From NCBI RefSeq assembly GCF_009811795.1, contig NZ_BLJE01000002.1, positions 310,001 to 374,000 of the forward strand: a stretch of 64,000 bases of DNA. The letters run 5' to 3'. The notes under the pieces were generated by a model. It saw nothing but the letters and a program-made list of their open reading frames with translations, did no database searches and was not told where the DNA came from. The DNA comes from Litoreibacter roseus (GTDB lineage Bacteria > Pseudomonadota > Alphaproteobacteria > Rhodobacterales > Rhodobacteraceae). Below are positions 35,239 to 43,714 of the stretch, in pieces (the stretch's first letter is position 1; each line of letters starts with the position of its first letter). Both the position numbers and the translations under genes were made by a program.

Positions 35239-36279
35239 GTGTCCGCACCAACTTTAAATGCCGAAGACATTCGTGCGCATCGATCCGCGGCGCCTGATGC
35301 CCGTGATCGTGACTTTGCGGAGCGCCTTGGGATCAGTGAAGCCGCGCTTGTTGCAGCGTATTGTGGACACGGCGTGACACGGATCGACCCCAATCCCGAT
35401 GCGGTTATGAGCGCGGTCCAAGAGCTTGGCGAAGTTATGGCCCTGACCCGCAATGCCTCCTGCGTGCATGAAAAGATCGGTGTCTATGACAACTACCACC
35501 CAGGCCACCACGCCGCGATGATCCTGACCGAAGATATCGACCTTCGGATTTTCCCCCGTCATTGGCAGCATGCGTTTCTGGTCGAGCGGGAAAGCGATGG
35601 TGGCCTTCGCCGAAGCGTACAGGTCTTTGATGCCGCCGGTGACGCGGTGCACAAGACTATACTGCGTAACGGATCAAACCACGCGGCATTCACCGGACTT
35701 GTGTCGCGTCTGGCCTCGGAGAACCAATCGCAGGACTGCATCTTCAACACGCGTGCGCCTGACGAGCCTGCTAAAATTGCGACCGACAAGGTTGATATCT
35801 TGCGTAAAGAATGGCGACGCCTGACGGATACGCATCAGTTCTTGCGCCTGGTCTCTAGACTCAAGATGAACCGATTGGGTGCATATCACGTGGCCGGGCC
35901 AGCCTTTGCCCGGAAGCTGGCATCCAATGCGGTCAGTGCATTGCTGACCGACTTGCAACGTACCGAAACCGAGGTGATGCTGTTTGTCGGCAATCCCGGC
36001 TGTATTCAGATCCATACAGGTGCCTTGTGCTCTCTGAGGCCCATGGGCTCTTGGCTCAACGTGATGGATCCCCGCTTCAACTTACATTTGCGTAGCGAAG
36101 CGGTGTCGGAGGTTTGGGCGGTGCATAAACCCAGACAGCGCGGCACGGCCATATCGGTGGAAGCATTTGACGCGAAGGGTGCGCTGATCTTCCAAGTCTT
36201 CGGCGTTCCGAAAGAGGGACGCGACAGCCGCCCGGCGTTTCGTGCCATTGTCGAAGGATTGCAGGAGGTTGCAGCATGA
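35239..36279 (+). CDS. hmuS: Hemin-degrading factor / heme chaperone
   Basis: Cytoplasmic protein that binds or breaks down heme delivered by HmuUV. The 346 residues contain the two HemS/ChuS repeats: AYCGHGVTRIDPNPDAVMSA, VMALTRNASCVHEKIGVYDN and ILTEDIDLRIFPRHWQHAFL in repeat one, and VMLFVGNPGCIQIHTGALCS and DPRFNLHLRSEAVSEVWAVH in repeat two. The start is taken as the GTG at 35239, giving the family's usual length of about 345; the longer frame from 35128 adds a non-homologous leader. It is the first gene of hmuSTUV; hmuT overlaps its stop (ATGA). Iron-dependent control is expected from the family. Confidence 0.93.
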   Translation: MSAPTLNAEDIRAHRSAAPDARDRDFAERLGISEAALVAAYCGHGVTRIDPNPDAVMSAVQELGEVMALTRNASCVHEKIGVYDNYHPGHHAAMILTEDIDLRIFPRHWQHAFLVERESDGGLRRSVQVFDAAGDAVHKTILRNGSNHAAFTGLVSRLASENQSQDCIFNTRAPDEPAKIATDKVDILRKEWRRLTDTHQFLRLVSRLKMNRLGAYHVAGPAFARKLASNAVSALLTDLQRTETEVMLFVGNPGCIQIHTGALCSLRPMGSWLNVMDPRFNLHLRSEAVSEVWAVHKPRQRGTAISVEAFDAKGALIFQVFGVPKEGRDSRPAFRAIVEGLQEVAA

Positions 36280-37130
36280 TCGACCGACGCGGGTTTGTTG
36301 CTTTGACGTTCGCTTTCGGCGGCATGGGCACGCAGCTTCTGGCTTCACGCGACACCCGTGACGTCATTGCAATCGGAGGCGATGTGACCGAGATCATCTT
36401 CGCGTTGAACCAAGGGCACCGCCTTTTGGCGCGCGACACAACATCGACCTATCCCGCTGCCGCCCGCGACCTGCCCGACGTGGGCTACATGCGCCGTTTA
36501 TCAGCGGAAGGTGTCCTGTCCTTTGCGCCATCTCTTATTGTGTCAGCAGAAGGCGCAGGTCCGCCGGAGGTTATCGACATCCTTCGCGCCGCATCGGTTG
36601 AGTTTGCTGAAATACCGACGGGATACGATGCGGAAGCGATTGCGCAGAAAATCCATGCGGTCGGTGCGGCTCTGGCGGTGCCTGGCAAAGCTGCGAAATT
36701 GACCGCCGACACCCATGCGGCTTTGACTGCGGCCGTTGATCGTGCCGCGCGCACTGACGCGATGCCAAAGCGTGTATTGTTCGTCTTGTCGACTCAGGGT
36801 GGCCGTATCCTGGCCTCTGGCACGAACACGGGCGCCCACGGGATCATTCAGATGGCGGGCGGAACAAACGCAGTATCGGAATTCGAGGGGTACAAGCCTT
36901 TGTCGGATGAGGCCGTTAGTGCCGCGGCACCCGATGTTATTCTGATGATGGACCGCAGTGGTGATCATGCGGCGACGGATGAAGAGCTCTTCGCACTACC
37001 AGCCATATCCTCAACCCCGGCTGCGCAATCAGGCGATGTTGTGCGCATGAACGGGTTGTTGCTGTTAGGGTTTGGCCCGCGCACGGCGGACGCTGTCACA
37101 GCGCTGAACCGTGCGCTCTATCCGACCTAA
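36276..37130 (+). CDS. hmuT: Hemin ABC transporter periplasmic binding protein
   Basis: The 284-residue protein begins MIDRRGFVALTFAFGGMG, a short Tat-like signal. It shows the class III binding-protein (BtuF/HmuT) pattern: VIAIGGDVTEIIFALNQGHR, RDLPDVGYMRRLSAEGVLSF, APSLIVSAEGAGPPEVIDIL and the conserved GTNTGAHGIIQMAGGTNAV. The Tyr and Arg positions typical of heme binding (GYMRRLSAEG) are present. It delivers heme from the TonB-dependent receptor to HmuUV. It overlaps hmuS by four bases and is followed six bases later by hmuU. Confidence 0.93.
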   Translation: MIDRRGFVALTFAFGGMGTQLLASRDTRDVIAIGGDVTEIIFALNQGHRLLARDTTSTYPAAARDLPDVGYMRRLSAEGVLSFAPSLIVSAEGAGPPEVIDILRAASVEFAEIPTGYDAEAIAQKIHAVGAALAVPGKAAKLTADTHAALTAAVDRAARTDAMPKRVLFVLSTQGGRILASGTNTGAHGIIQMAGGTNAVSEFEGYKPLSDEAVSAAAPDVILMMDRSGDHAATDEELFALPAISSTPAAQSGDVVRMNGLLLLGFGPRTADAVTALNRALYPT

Positions 37131-37136
37131 GCCCCT

Positions 37137-38195
37137 TTGGCTTTGGCCGATCATCTGCCCGACAGCCGCGCCACCCGCGCCCGGCATATGCATCTGTGGT
37201 TATCGGTTGCGTTGATTGTCGTGGGAATTTTCAGCCTAACTGTTGGGGCCACGGAGGTATCGCTTGGTTCCGCACTGTGGAAAGTCGTCCAGGGCGAAGC
37301 GCTGACCCGGATGGAAGCTATCGTGCTTTGGGACATCCGTGCGCCCCGGCTCGCCCTTGGCCTTATGGTCGGCGCCGCATTGGCGATGAGCGGGGCGGTG
37401 ATGCAAGGCTTATTCCGTAATCCGTTGGCTGATCCCGGCCTTGTTGGCGTTAGCGCTGGCGCTGGTTTGGGTGCAATAACGGCCATCGTCTTGGCTGGGC
37501 TCGCACCGATGTGGCTGGCATTGGCTGTTGGCGATCAGTTGGTGCCCGTCGCGGCTTTTTTGGGGGGCTGGGCCAGCACGCTATTGCTTTATCGCGTCTC
37601 GACCCGGCGCGGCCGTACCTCTGTCGCGACGATGCTGCTTGCAGGGATTGCCCTTGGTGCTTTGGCTGGCGCGCTGTCGGGTGTCCTTGTTTATATCTCG
37701 GACGATCGCCAGTTGAGAGATCTCACCTTCTGGGGTTTGGGATCATTGGGCGGCGCCAACTGGACAAAGGTTCTGACCGCCGGGCCGATCATTATGGTTT
37801 CTGTTGTCGTGGCCGCATCACTTGGACGGGGTCTAAACGGTCTCGCGTTGGGAGAGGCGACAGCGGCGCATATCGGTTTGAACGTGCAATGGATCAAGAA
37901 TACGGCCATTCTGACGGTAGCAGCGGCCACAGGCGCCGCAGTGGCGGTGTCCGGCGGGATTGGTTTCATTGGCATCGTCGTGCCACATCTTTTGCGGCTA
38001 GGCACCGGTCCGGATCATCGACCTCTGCTGATCAACGCGTCTCTTCTGGGTGCGCTGCTTTTGGTGCTGGCCGATATGATCGCGCGGGTCATTATTGCTC
38101 CTGCTGAGTTGCCGATTGGTATCGTGACAGCAGTCCTTGGTGCGCCGGTGTTCCTGTGGATTTTGCTACGCCAGCACGCGATGGTGGATCTGTGA
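37137..38195 (+). CDS. hmuU: Hemin ABC transporter permease
   Basis: The 352-residue FecCD-type permease has about ten membrane segments. Family phrases are LWDIRAPRLALGLMVGAALA, SGAVMQGLFRNPLADPGLVG, VSAGAGLGAITAIVLAG, GLGSLGGANWTKVLTAGP and GFIGIVVPHLLRLGTGPDHR. It forms the inner-membrane heme channel with HmuV. The start is a TTG at 37137, six bases after hmuT; an ATG at 37188 is the alternative and would trim a basic leader of 17 residues. The leader resembles those of relatives, so TTG is preferred. Confidence 0.92.
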   Translation: MALADHLPDSRATRARHMHLWLSVALIVVGIFSLTVGATEVSLGSALWKVVQGEALTRMEAIVLWDIRAPRLALGLMVGAALAMSGAVMQGLFRNPLADPGLVGVSAGAGLGAITAIVLAGLAPMWLALAVGDQLVPVAAFLGGWASTLLLYRVSTRRGRTSVATMLLAGIALGALAGALSGVLVYISDDRQLRDLTFWGLGSLGGANWTKVLTAGPIIMVSVVVAASLGRGLNGLALGEATAAHIGLNVQWIKNTAILTVAAATGAAVAVSGGIGFIGIVVPHLLRLGTGPDHRPLLINASLLGALLLVLADMIARVIIAPAELPIGIVTAVLGAPVFLWILLRQHAMVDL

Positions 38196-38992
38196 CCTTG
38201 TCAGTGCACAATCTATCCGTGCGTTATGGGCGTAAGACTGTCATCGACGGACTGGAATTCGAAGCGCGACCTGGTGCGCTGCTTGCTATTGTTGGGCCAA
38301 ACGGGTCGGGGAAATCGACCCTGATCAAAGCGATCTGTGGTGATCTTCCGTATGAGGGGTCGATAGTTTTCAATGGCACCGAGGTAGCCGATGCCCGCCC
38401 TCGGGACTTGGCTGGCGTGCGGGGCGTGCTGCCGCAAGCCTCAACTCTCGCGTTTCCATTTCACGCGATTGAGGTGGTACGCATTGGACTAAGCTCTGGT
38501 GTGGGTGCGGATCACGCTGATCGTGCCCATGCGGCGATGGCGCGCGTAGGCCTTACGGGCTATGCGAACCGCTACTACCAAGAGCTTTCGGGCGGTGAAC
38601 AACAACGTGTGCAACTGGCCCGCGTACTGGCTCAGGTTTGGGAACCGGTCACGGCCGACGGCCCGCGCTGGCTCATGTTGGACGAGCCTGTCTCCAGCCT
38701 CGACATCGCGCACCAGTTGCAGATCATGACCATCGCGCGCGACTTTGCTCAAGCGGGCGGTGGCGTTGTCGCGGTAATGCATGACCTGAACCTGACCGGG
38801 CTCTTTGCGGATCATGTGCTCGTTATGGCGGAGGGTCAGGCATTGGCCACAGGTCGCCCGGTTGATGTGATGACCGACGTTACCTTGTCACGCGCGTATG
38901 GATGCGACCTTCAGGTCAACACTGTCCCACAAAGTGTAACCCCATTTGTTCTTCCGCATAATGCGCGAGCCGCTGCATCAAAGAGAGTTTAG
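38192..38992 (+). CDS. hmuV: Hemin ABC transporter ATP-binding protein
   Basis: The 266-residue ATPase has Walker A GPNGSGKSTLIKAI, Q-loop LPQASTLAFPFHAIEVV, signature LSGGEQQRVQLARVLAQVW, Walker B RWLMLDEPVSSLDIAHQ and the switch His in AVMHDLNLTGLFADHV. The insertion WEPVTADGPRWLML between signature and Walker B is typical of HmuV. The GTG at 38192 overlaps the hmuU stop as GTGA; the longer frame from 38156 lies inside hmuU. It powers heme import and closes the hmuSTUV operon. Confidence 0.94.
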   Translation: MTLSVHNLSVRYGRKTVIDGLEFEARPGALLAIVGPNGSGKSTLIKAICGDLPYEGSIVFNGTEVADARPRDLAGVRGVLPQASTLAFPFHAIEVVRIGLSSGVGADHADRAHAAMARVGLTGYANRYYQELSGGEQQRVQLARVLAQVWEPVTADGPRWLMLDEPVSSLDIAHQLQIMTIARDFAQAGGGVVAVMHDLNLTGLFADHVLVMAEGQALATGRPVDVMTDVTLSRAYGCDLQVNTVPQSVTPFVLPHNARAAASKRV

Positions 38993-39083
38993 CGTGCGTA
39001 AACGGCTCTAATAATATGCCCCAACACTTACGTATCGACCCACTTAAATCCCATCTAACCGCACAACTAAAAAAGGATTTTCA

Positions 39084-39404
39084 ATGTACATCGCCATGAA
39101 CCGCTTCACCGTTGCTCGGGAAAATGAACAGGCTTTCGAGGATCTTTGGCTCGGTCGCGACAGTCATCTGAAAGGGATGGACGGGTTCGTCGAGTTTCAG
39201 ATGCTCAAGGGGCCCGAAGGGGAAGATGAAACGCGGCTCTATGCCTCGCACACAGTCTGGTCGTCCGAAGAGACCTTTCGCGCCTGGACCCGATCGGACG
39301 CGTTTCGTGCGGCCCATAGGGGCGCGGGGACCACAACGAAGCTACATAAAGGGGCGCCAAAGTTCGAAGGCTTCTCTGTCATTCAGGAAATCGCGGCTGA
39401 CTAA
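39084..39404 (+). CDS. IsdG/HmuD-like heme-degrading monooxygenase
   Basis: The 106-residue protein is a dimeric alpha/beta-barrel (ABM-superfamily) type. It holds the IsdG catalytic triad at matching spacing: Asn6 (MNRFTV), Trp68 (FRAWTRS) and His78 (RAAHRG). Such enzymes break heme oxidatively to release iron in the cytosol. It lies 91 bases after hmuV on the same strand, beside tonB-exbBD, which fits heme-iron use. A GGA sequence lies upstream of the ATG. The older ABM-domain label (antibiotic biosynthesis) would be less specific. Confidence 0.88.
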   Translation: MYIAMNRFTVARENEQAFEDLWLGRDSHLKGMDGFVEFQMLKGPEGEDETRLYASHTVWSSEETFRAWTRSDAFRAAHRGAGTTTKLHKGAPKFEGFSVIQEIAAD

Positions 39405-39441
39405 CCTCTGCAAAACACACCCGTCTGACGAGAACCCGGCA

Positions 39442-40374
39442 TCAACGCCCTTTGATCGGAATGGAGAACGACCGCTGTGCGCCTTTTGGTGGTATTGGAA
39501 ATGGTGCAGCCCGCTGGATGATCTGAAGAGCCACGCGATCCAGCTCAGCGGACCCGGAGCTGCTGACGAGTGAAATGGCGCTCAACCCACCATTTGTTGC
39601 GATGCGGAAAGCGATCGTTGCCGTTCCGCGAGTCCTTAAACTGGGTCGACGCACACGCTGGATCCTGCTCATGACCTGACCTGGATAATTGGATGCCGCC
39701 GCGTTGCCCTCTTGTGTTGACCGAGGACTACCCGTTGTCCGCTGTGCATGCGGGGTCGAAGTCACCCCATCTGATTGTCCAGCGCGCGCGTTCGTCTGTG
39801 CTTCATTGCCTTGCGGCGTAGCATCAGCCCGGCGCGCGCGATCTGGTGTGGGTGGCTTATCGCTCATCGCGTTGCGCTCCACAAACTCGCGCTTGCGCGG
39901 TTTAGGTCGAAGGGATTTGGAGACCTCGGTTTCCGTAGGATCTTCGGCCTGAAGTATTCCGACGGGTGCTGTCGGTGCAATCGGAGTGGTTTGCATTGGC
40001 CTCATGGGCGCCAAAGTGGTGAGATTTGGTGTTGCGGCCGTGTCCGTCGCTGATGGTACCATTGTTACTGTTCCGTCGGATACAGGCTTTGCTTCAGGTA
40101 GTGCAGAAACGGTCTCCGTGATCTTCTGCACGTCTTGTTGTTTGGCCATCTGCTCGACCACGAGCGGTTGGTTGATCTCGGTCGCTTCGACCCGCGTCAG
40201 AGTCCCTTCTGCCATATCAGCAAACGCATTCCCCAAGGAGGCCTGCGTCGCGCCGACTTGCCCGCCCGCAATTTCGATATCCGCCGCAAAATCCATCCTT
40301 ACCAGCCCCGCCAGATGAAGGACCGCAGCAGCGATCAAGGCAAGTCCAGCGATCCAGCGAGAGGTAGCGATCAT
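39442..40374 (-). CDS. tonB: TonB-like energy transducer
   Basis: The 310-residue protein has one N-terminal membrane anchor (residues about 7-26) and a long Pro/Thr/Ala-rich periplasmic spacer. A C-terminal TonB domain (about 225-310) follows: SNYPGQVMSRIQRVRRPSLR, GTATIAFRIATNGGLSAISL and SSGSAELDRVALQIIQRAAP. TonB spans the periplasm to power outer-membrane receptors. It overlaps the ExbD-like gene by four bases as ATGA, the last member of exbB-exbD-exbD-tonB. With hmuSTUV and the receptor at 43715 it should energise heme uptake. The spacer is charged (KPRKREFVERN) rather than a strict Pro-Lys repeat. Confidence 0.9.
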   Translation of the reverse strand: MIATSRWIAGLALIAAAVLHLAGLVRMDFAADIEIAGGQVGATQASLGNAFADMAEGTLTRVEATEINQPLVVEQMAKQQDVQKITETVSALPEAKPVSDGTVTMVPSATDTAATPNLTTLAPMRPMQTTPIAPTAPVGILQAEDPTETEVSKSLRPKPRKREFVERNAMSDKPPTPDRARRADATPQGNEAQTNARAGQSDGVTSTPHAQRTTGSPRSTQEGNAAASNYPGQVMSRIQRVRRPSLRTRGTATIAFRIATNGGLSAISLVSSSGSAELDRVALQIIQRAAPFPIPPKGAQRSFSIPIKGR

Positions 40375-40754
40375 TGCAGCCCGCGCTCTGTGACGATGAT
40401 CACTTTACGCGCGCCCGCGCGGCGCAGATCCTGGCCAATCGCTACCAATTGTGCAGCGGGCAAAGTCTGGTCTGGCACAATCCGAACCTCGGTTTGCGCA
40501 TCTTGTTCGAGCGTTGACATGTACGTTGCAGCATCCGGCATGCCCACGCCACGAAAGCTCATCTGACCGTCGGAGTGTATGACCAGAGCATCGGGTGGCG
40601 GCCGAGCATCAAGATCTCTTGTGTTTACCAAAGACAAATCCCGATCCAATGGTGGTGAAAGTGTGCCAGCAACCATGAAAAAGACGAGCATTAGAAAGAC
40701 GATGTTGATGAGCGCAATAGTAGGCTCGCGTTTAGATCGAAGAGCTCGCATCAT
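40371..40754 (-). CDS. exbD: ExbD/TolR-family protein (second copy)
   Basis: The 127-residue inner-membrane protein has one N-terminal segment with the functional Asn in the EPTIALINIVFLMLVFFMVA motif (ExbD normally has Asp here) and a periplasmic domain. It partners ExbB in the proton channel. The tandem ExbD copy directly upstream has Asp (PLIDVIFLLLLFFML). The substitution in this copy suggests that it is a non-protonating partner in a mixed complex. It overlaps both neighbours by four bases. Confidence 0.85.
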   Translation of the reverse strand: MMRALRSKREPTIALINIVFLMLVFFMVAGTLSPPLDRDLSLVNTRDLDARPPPDALVIHSDGQMSFRGVGMPDAATYMSTLEQDAQTEVRIVPDQTLPAAQLVAIGQDLRRAGARKVIIVTERGLQ

Positions 40755-41131
40755 GCATCGCCCAGAACAGTGACACGCGCCGTTGGTATACTGCGCAGAA
40801 CCACCAGCAGGTCGGTCAAACGTTGAGCGGTCACGTCCCTACGCAGACTGACAATGATGGGTTGCACTAACTCCGTGTCTATTCGCCCCGTCAAAGAGGC
40901 TTCAAGCCCATTCAATCCGAAGGGCTCACCGTTTACTGTCAGCGTCGCCTCACCGAGTTGCAAAAAAAGTGGAGCCACCGTTTCTGCGTCTGTTTGTCGT
41001 CCGGCTCCGGTTGTGCTCAACTCGATCTCGGCGAACTTCGAAAAGGTCGAGGTCAGCATGAAAAACAACAAGAGCAGAAAGATTACGTCAATAAGCGGTG
41101 TCACCGACAACCGTCGTCGTGTCCTAACCAT
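40751..41131 (-). CDS. exbD: ExbD/TolR-family protein (first copy)
   Basis: The 126-residue protein begins MVRTRRRLSVTPLIDVIFLL with the single membrane span carrying the conserved proton-relay Asp, then a periplasmic domain with FAEIELSTTGAGRQTD. It works with ExbB and TonB. The start at 41131 overlaps the exbB stop by eight bases; an upstream in-frame start at 41152 lies deeper in exbB. Two ExbD subunits encoded in tandem occur in several heme-type TonB systems. Confidence 0.9.
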   Translation of the reverse strand: MVRTRRRLSVTPLIDVIFLLLLFFMLTSTFSKFAEIELSTTGAGRQTDAETVAPLFLQLGEATLTVNGEPFGLNGLEASLTGRIDTELVQPIIVSLRRDVTAQRLTDLLVVLRSIPTARVTVLGDA

Positions 41132-41777
41132 GGCTCGGCACCATATCCACATGCATCATTCGTTGATCACGCTGATCCAGTGGCGCCAATGCGGTCAGAA
41201 TGAGTGTATTGGCCAAAACTCGTTCCTCATCCATTCGGCCCTCGAACCACGCCAGTATCAGTGAGGTGGGCATCGCAACCACCAAGCCCACGGCAGTTGT
41301 CAGCAAGGCGACCCAGATGCCGCCCGCCAAGATAGACGGGTCCACTTGCGCCCCCGCTGCCTGCAATGACTGGAACGCTTCGATCATTCCCAGAACAGTT
41401 CCAAAAAGTCCCAAGAGGGGGGCTATATGGGCCACCGAGTCTAAGAACCGAAATCCTCTTTCAAGACGCGTGAACGCCTCTTCTGACATCGCGGCCAACC
41501 TGTTTCTGTCGCCGCCATTGAAGGCTGCTGTCAGGATAGGCGCCAGATAGCTGCCCGACTGTTCCAGCGCATCGTAAGCTCGGGCCCGGTCGCCTTGATC
41601 CCACGCCGTCAGCGCAATCCTTAAAGCGCGGTGTCGACCGACATGCGCTGCCGAAAACTGCCATAACTTGTAAATTACAACGGCGAGGGTCAAAACTGAT
41701 ACGGCGATCAACAGCATGACCACCGGGCCACCCAGATCAAATACTCTCGCAACCTGTGTAAGAATCCCATCGATCAT
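41124..41777 (-). CDS. exbB: ExbB/MotA/TolQ-family proton-channel protein
   Basis: The 217-residue inner-membrane protein has three hydrophobic segments (near residues 18-38, 105-125 and 150-172) and the family signature FLDSVAHIAPLLGLFGTVLG followed by MIEAFQSLQ and GGIWVALLTTAVGLVVAMP. It forms the proton channel with the two ExbD proteins to energise TonB. The first gene product of the operon (143 residues, unknown) ends at its start codon with a one-base overlap (TGATG). Confidence 0.93.
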   Translation of the reverse strand: MIDGILTQVARVFDLGGPVVMLLIAVSVLTLAVVIYKLWQFSAAHVGRHRALRIALTAWDQGDRARAYDALEQSGSYLAPILTAAFNGGDRNRLAAMSEEAFTRLERGFRFLDSVAHIAPLLGLFGTVLGMIEAFQSLQAAGAQVDPSILAGGIWVALLTTAVGLVVAMPTSLILAWFEGRMDEERVLANTLILTALAPLDQRDQRMMHVDMVPSHG

Positions 41778-42208
41778 CAGCCCAAGACCTCGACTGAAAC
41801 GCGGCTCGACGGCACCAACCCACCTTCACAGGCGTCTGCTGCCAGACCTTCGGCCCTACATGTCTGCACTCCGTTGAACAGGACGCGCCCGAGGTTTCCG
41901 CAAGTCAAGTCTGGTACTGCAAACTGTCGCACCCTAGGGCGCCCCATCGGCAATGCGCCAAAGTCAAAGAGTGTTAGCTGAGCCACGCGGCCATCCGCCT
42001 CGAACAGTACGGTCTCATAAACAAGTTGGTCTATGTCGACGGTCTGTCTGTTCGTAACCAGGAATGTTAAAGTGCATGTTCCGTCGCCTTCGGTGACGGT
42101 GTTCAGTTCGATCGCGACCTTATTTGTCAGGTCTCTTTCATCTGCCACGGTCTCGAATGGCAGCAAACATACAAAAAGTCCCAAAAGCCGTAAGGCAGTC
42201 CTGTTCAT
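41777..42208 (-). CDS. Small exported protein of unknown function heading the exb-tonB operon
   Basis: The 143-residue product has a signal peptide (MNRTALRLLGLFVCLLPFET, cleavage near TVA-DER). The mature beta-rich domain contains CTLTFLVTNRQTVDIDQLVY and four cysteines (in GTCTL, LTCGN, QTCRA and DACEG), probably forming disulfides. I do not recognise a named family. The start at 42208 follows GGGGAG. It is translationally coupled to exbB, so it probably serves the heme TonB system in the periplasm, for example as a partner of TonB, HmuT or the receptor. That role is inferred only from operon position. Confidence 0.72.
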   Translation of the reverse strand: MNRTALRLLGLFVCLLPFETVADERDLTNKVAIELNTVTEGDGTCTLTFLVTNRQTVDIDQLVYETVLFEADGRVAQLTLFDFGALPMGRPRVRQFAVPDLTCGNLGRVLFNGVQTCRAEGLAADACEGGLVPSSRVSVEVLG

Positions 42209-42369
42209 TTCAAGCTCCCCTGCATTTGCAATAGGCGTACCTGGCGTTGGCTGGGGACCCGTCGTCCAAAAAATACATATCTGGAACGATGGCCGCAATA
42301 CCTGATAATTTTACTTTGAATTGAGGAAACGTATGTCATACACCAAACGCATAGCCATAGGAGACCGCT

Positions 42370-43107
42370 ATGACGTTCATTACGAATGTCGGTGGCGTTG
42401 CGGCGAAAATCGATGAAAACGACCGATACGCCACCGAAAATACGGTGCCGTCTCGTTTGATACTCGGTCGCCTTCTGGGGCAGGAGCAGGGCGCGCCTGA
42501 GTTCGTTGATTTCTATATCGCGGAAATGCGCAAAGTGACGAACGTTGTAGATCAGATTCCCGCCGAAGATCGCCCGATGGTCGGCGTTGAAAACGCGGCC
42601 GGTTGACAGCCCGATTTCTGTTGTAGGTCCTTTGGTCCTTACAACTATGGACGATTTGTTGAGCTGGCGGGCGGAACCAACTACGCCACAACACTGGCAA
42701 ATGCATACTCGGTCGATTTATCGATGGAAGGTATCATTGAAGCCGATCCCGACCACATTGTCGGCACATGCGCCAACTGGGCCGAGGCGACGCCTCAAGT
42801 GACGTCAACTTTGCTCGGATACGACGCGGATCCGGCGGTGAACGCCGAAAAAATCAGAGCGCTGGCGATGTGTCGCGGATTCAGGGATCTGCGGGCGGTG
42901 CAAGATGGCAATTATCACTCAATCTATCATCAGTTCTACAACTCGCCCTACCACTTCATTGCATTACAGCAGATCGCAAAATGGCTTCATCCCGATGACT
43001 TCGAGGATCTTGACCCGCAAGAAACCTTTGACCGGATGCATGAGCGCTTCATGCCTTACGAAAACTCCGGTCAATTCTGGCTAAGCGCCAACGCGCCTGC
43101 CAGCTGA
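42370..43107 (+). pseudogene. Decayed siderophore/cobalamin-type ABC binding protein, N-terminally truncated with an in-frame stop
   Basis: One reading frame runs from 42370 to 43107, interrupted only by a TGA at 42604-42606. Across it the peptide is a recognisable class III binding-protein C-terminal two-thirds: ENTVPSRLILGRLLGQEQGA, IPAEDRPMVGVENAAG before the stop, then PDFCCRSFGPYNYGRFVELA, DPDHIVGTCANWAEA and YNSPYHFIALQQIAKWLHPD. A normal protein of this kind has about 150 more N-terminal residues and a signal peptide, which are missing. The family serves iron-siderophore uptake. With the ATPase fragment 40 bases downstream and no permease gene between, this is the scar of a deleted importer. 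A TGA read as an amino acid is unlikely here. Confidence 0.8.
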
Positions 43108-43150
43108 CAAAGGAAACCTGTGGCGTTTCATGCGCCGCAGGTCTGTTCAT

Positions 43151-43594
43151 ATGACAGTTCAATACACGAAAGACATCGACGCATCTGCTATTGTCGCAGC
43201 TTACCGCCGCCGGTCTGAGGCCTACATATCCGAATTGCCCGGCGGACAGTCGCAAATGGTTTCGGTGGCGCAGGCTCTCATCCGGGAGGCGGACATCCAC
43301 CTGTTTGATGAACCGACCTCAACCCTTGATCTGCACCATCTGCTTGATGTGCTGAGCCGCATTCGCAATACCATCGCCGCGCGTGGGGCCATTGGTATCG
43401 TCGCGTTGCACGATCTCAACCTCTCGGCTCGCTTTGCCGATCACCTGATCCTCTTGCAGCACGGAAAAGTTCTGGCCCAAGGCGCCCCGACCAGTGTCTT
43501 GCATCGGCCTGAAATCTCGCAGACGTATAGGGTGGATATCCGCATAACCATAGGCCCAAGAGAGGATCTGGTTGTCTATGCCTATGGGCCATAA
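43151..43594 (+). pseudogene. Truncated ABC ATPase (FecE-type), Walker A missing
   Basis: The frame from about 43151 encodes the C-terminal half of an iron-siderophore ATPase. It has the signature-like ISELPGGQSQMVSVAQALIR (LSGGQ read as LPGGQ), Walker B DIHLFDEPTSTLDL and the switch His in IVALHDLNLSARFADHLILL. Walker A and Q-loop are absent, so it cannot bind ATP normally. The permease gene that should precede it is missing, and the broken binding-protein gene lies directly upstream. An internal deletion probably joined the two fragments. A protein may still be made, but it should be inactive. Confidence 0.8.
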
Positions 43595-43666
43595 AGCGGT
43601 TCTTTGATTGGCTGTACCTGCCCGCAGCGCGTGTGCAACCGCCCGCCTTGTCCTCGGCCAATCCGT

Positions 43667-43699
43667 AAAGCAGAGCGTCTAAGCTAGACACTCTGCTTT
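43667..43699. terminator. Bidirectional terminator hairpin
   Basis: A strong hairpin between convergent units: arms AAAGCAGAG (43667-43675) and CTCTGCTTT (43691-43699) pair perfectly, and an inner TCTA/TAGA pair extends the stem. The A-run on one side and T-run on the other serve both strands: the ATPase fragment (+) and the TonB-dependent receptor (-). Confidence 0.75.
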
Positions 43700-43714
43700 G
43701 ACGCCACGCATCGT

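Noticed and set aside
42604-42606. In-frame TGA as a possible selenocysteine codon
   Set aside because: The binding-protein family uses no selenocysteine, no SECIS-like hairpin was seen directly after it, and the gene also lacks its N-terminus, so a nonsense mutation is the simpler reading.
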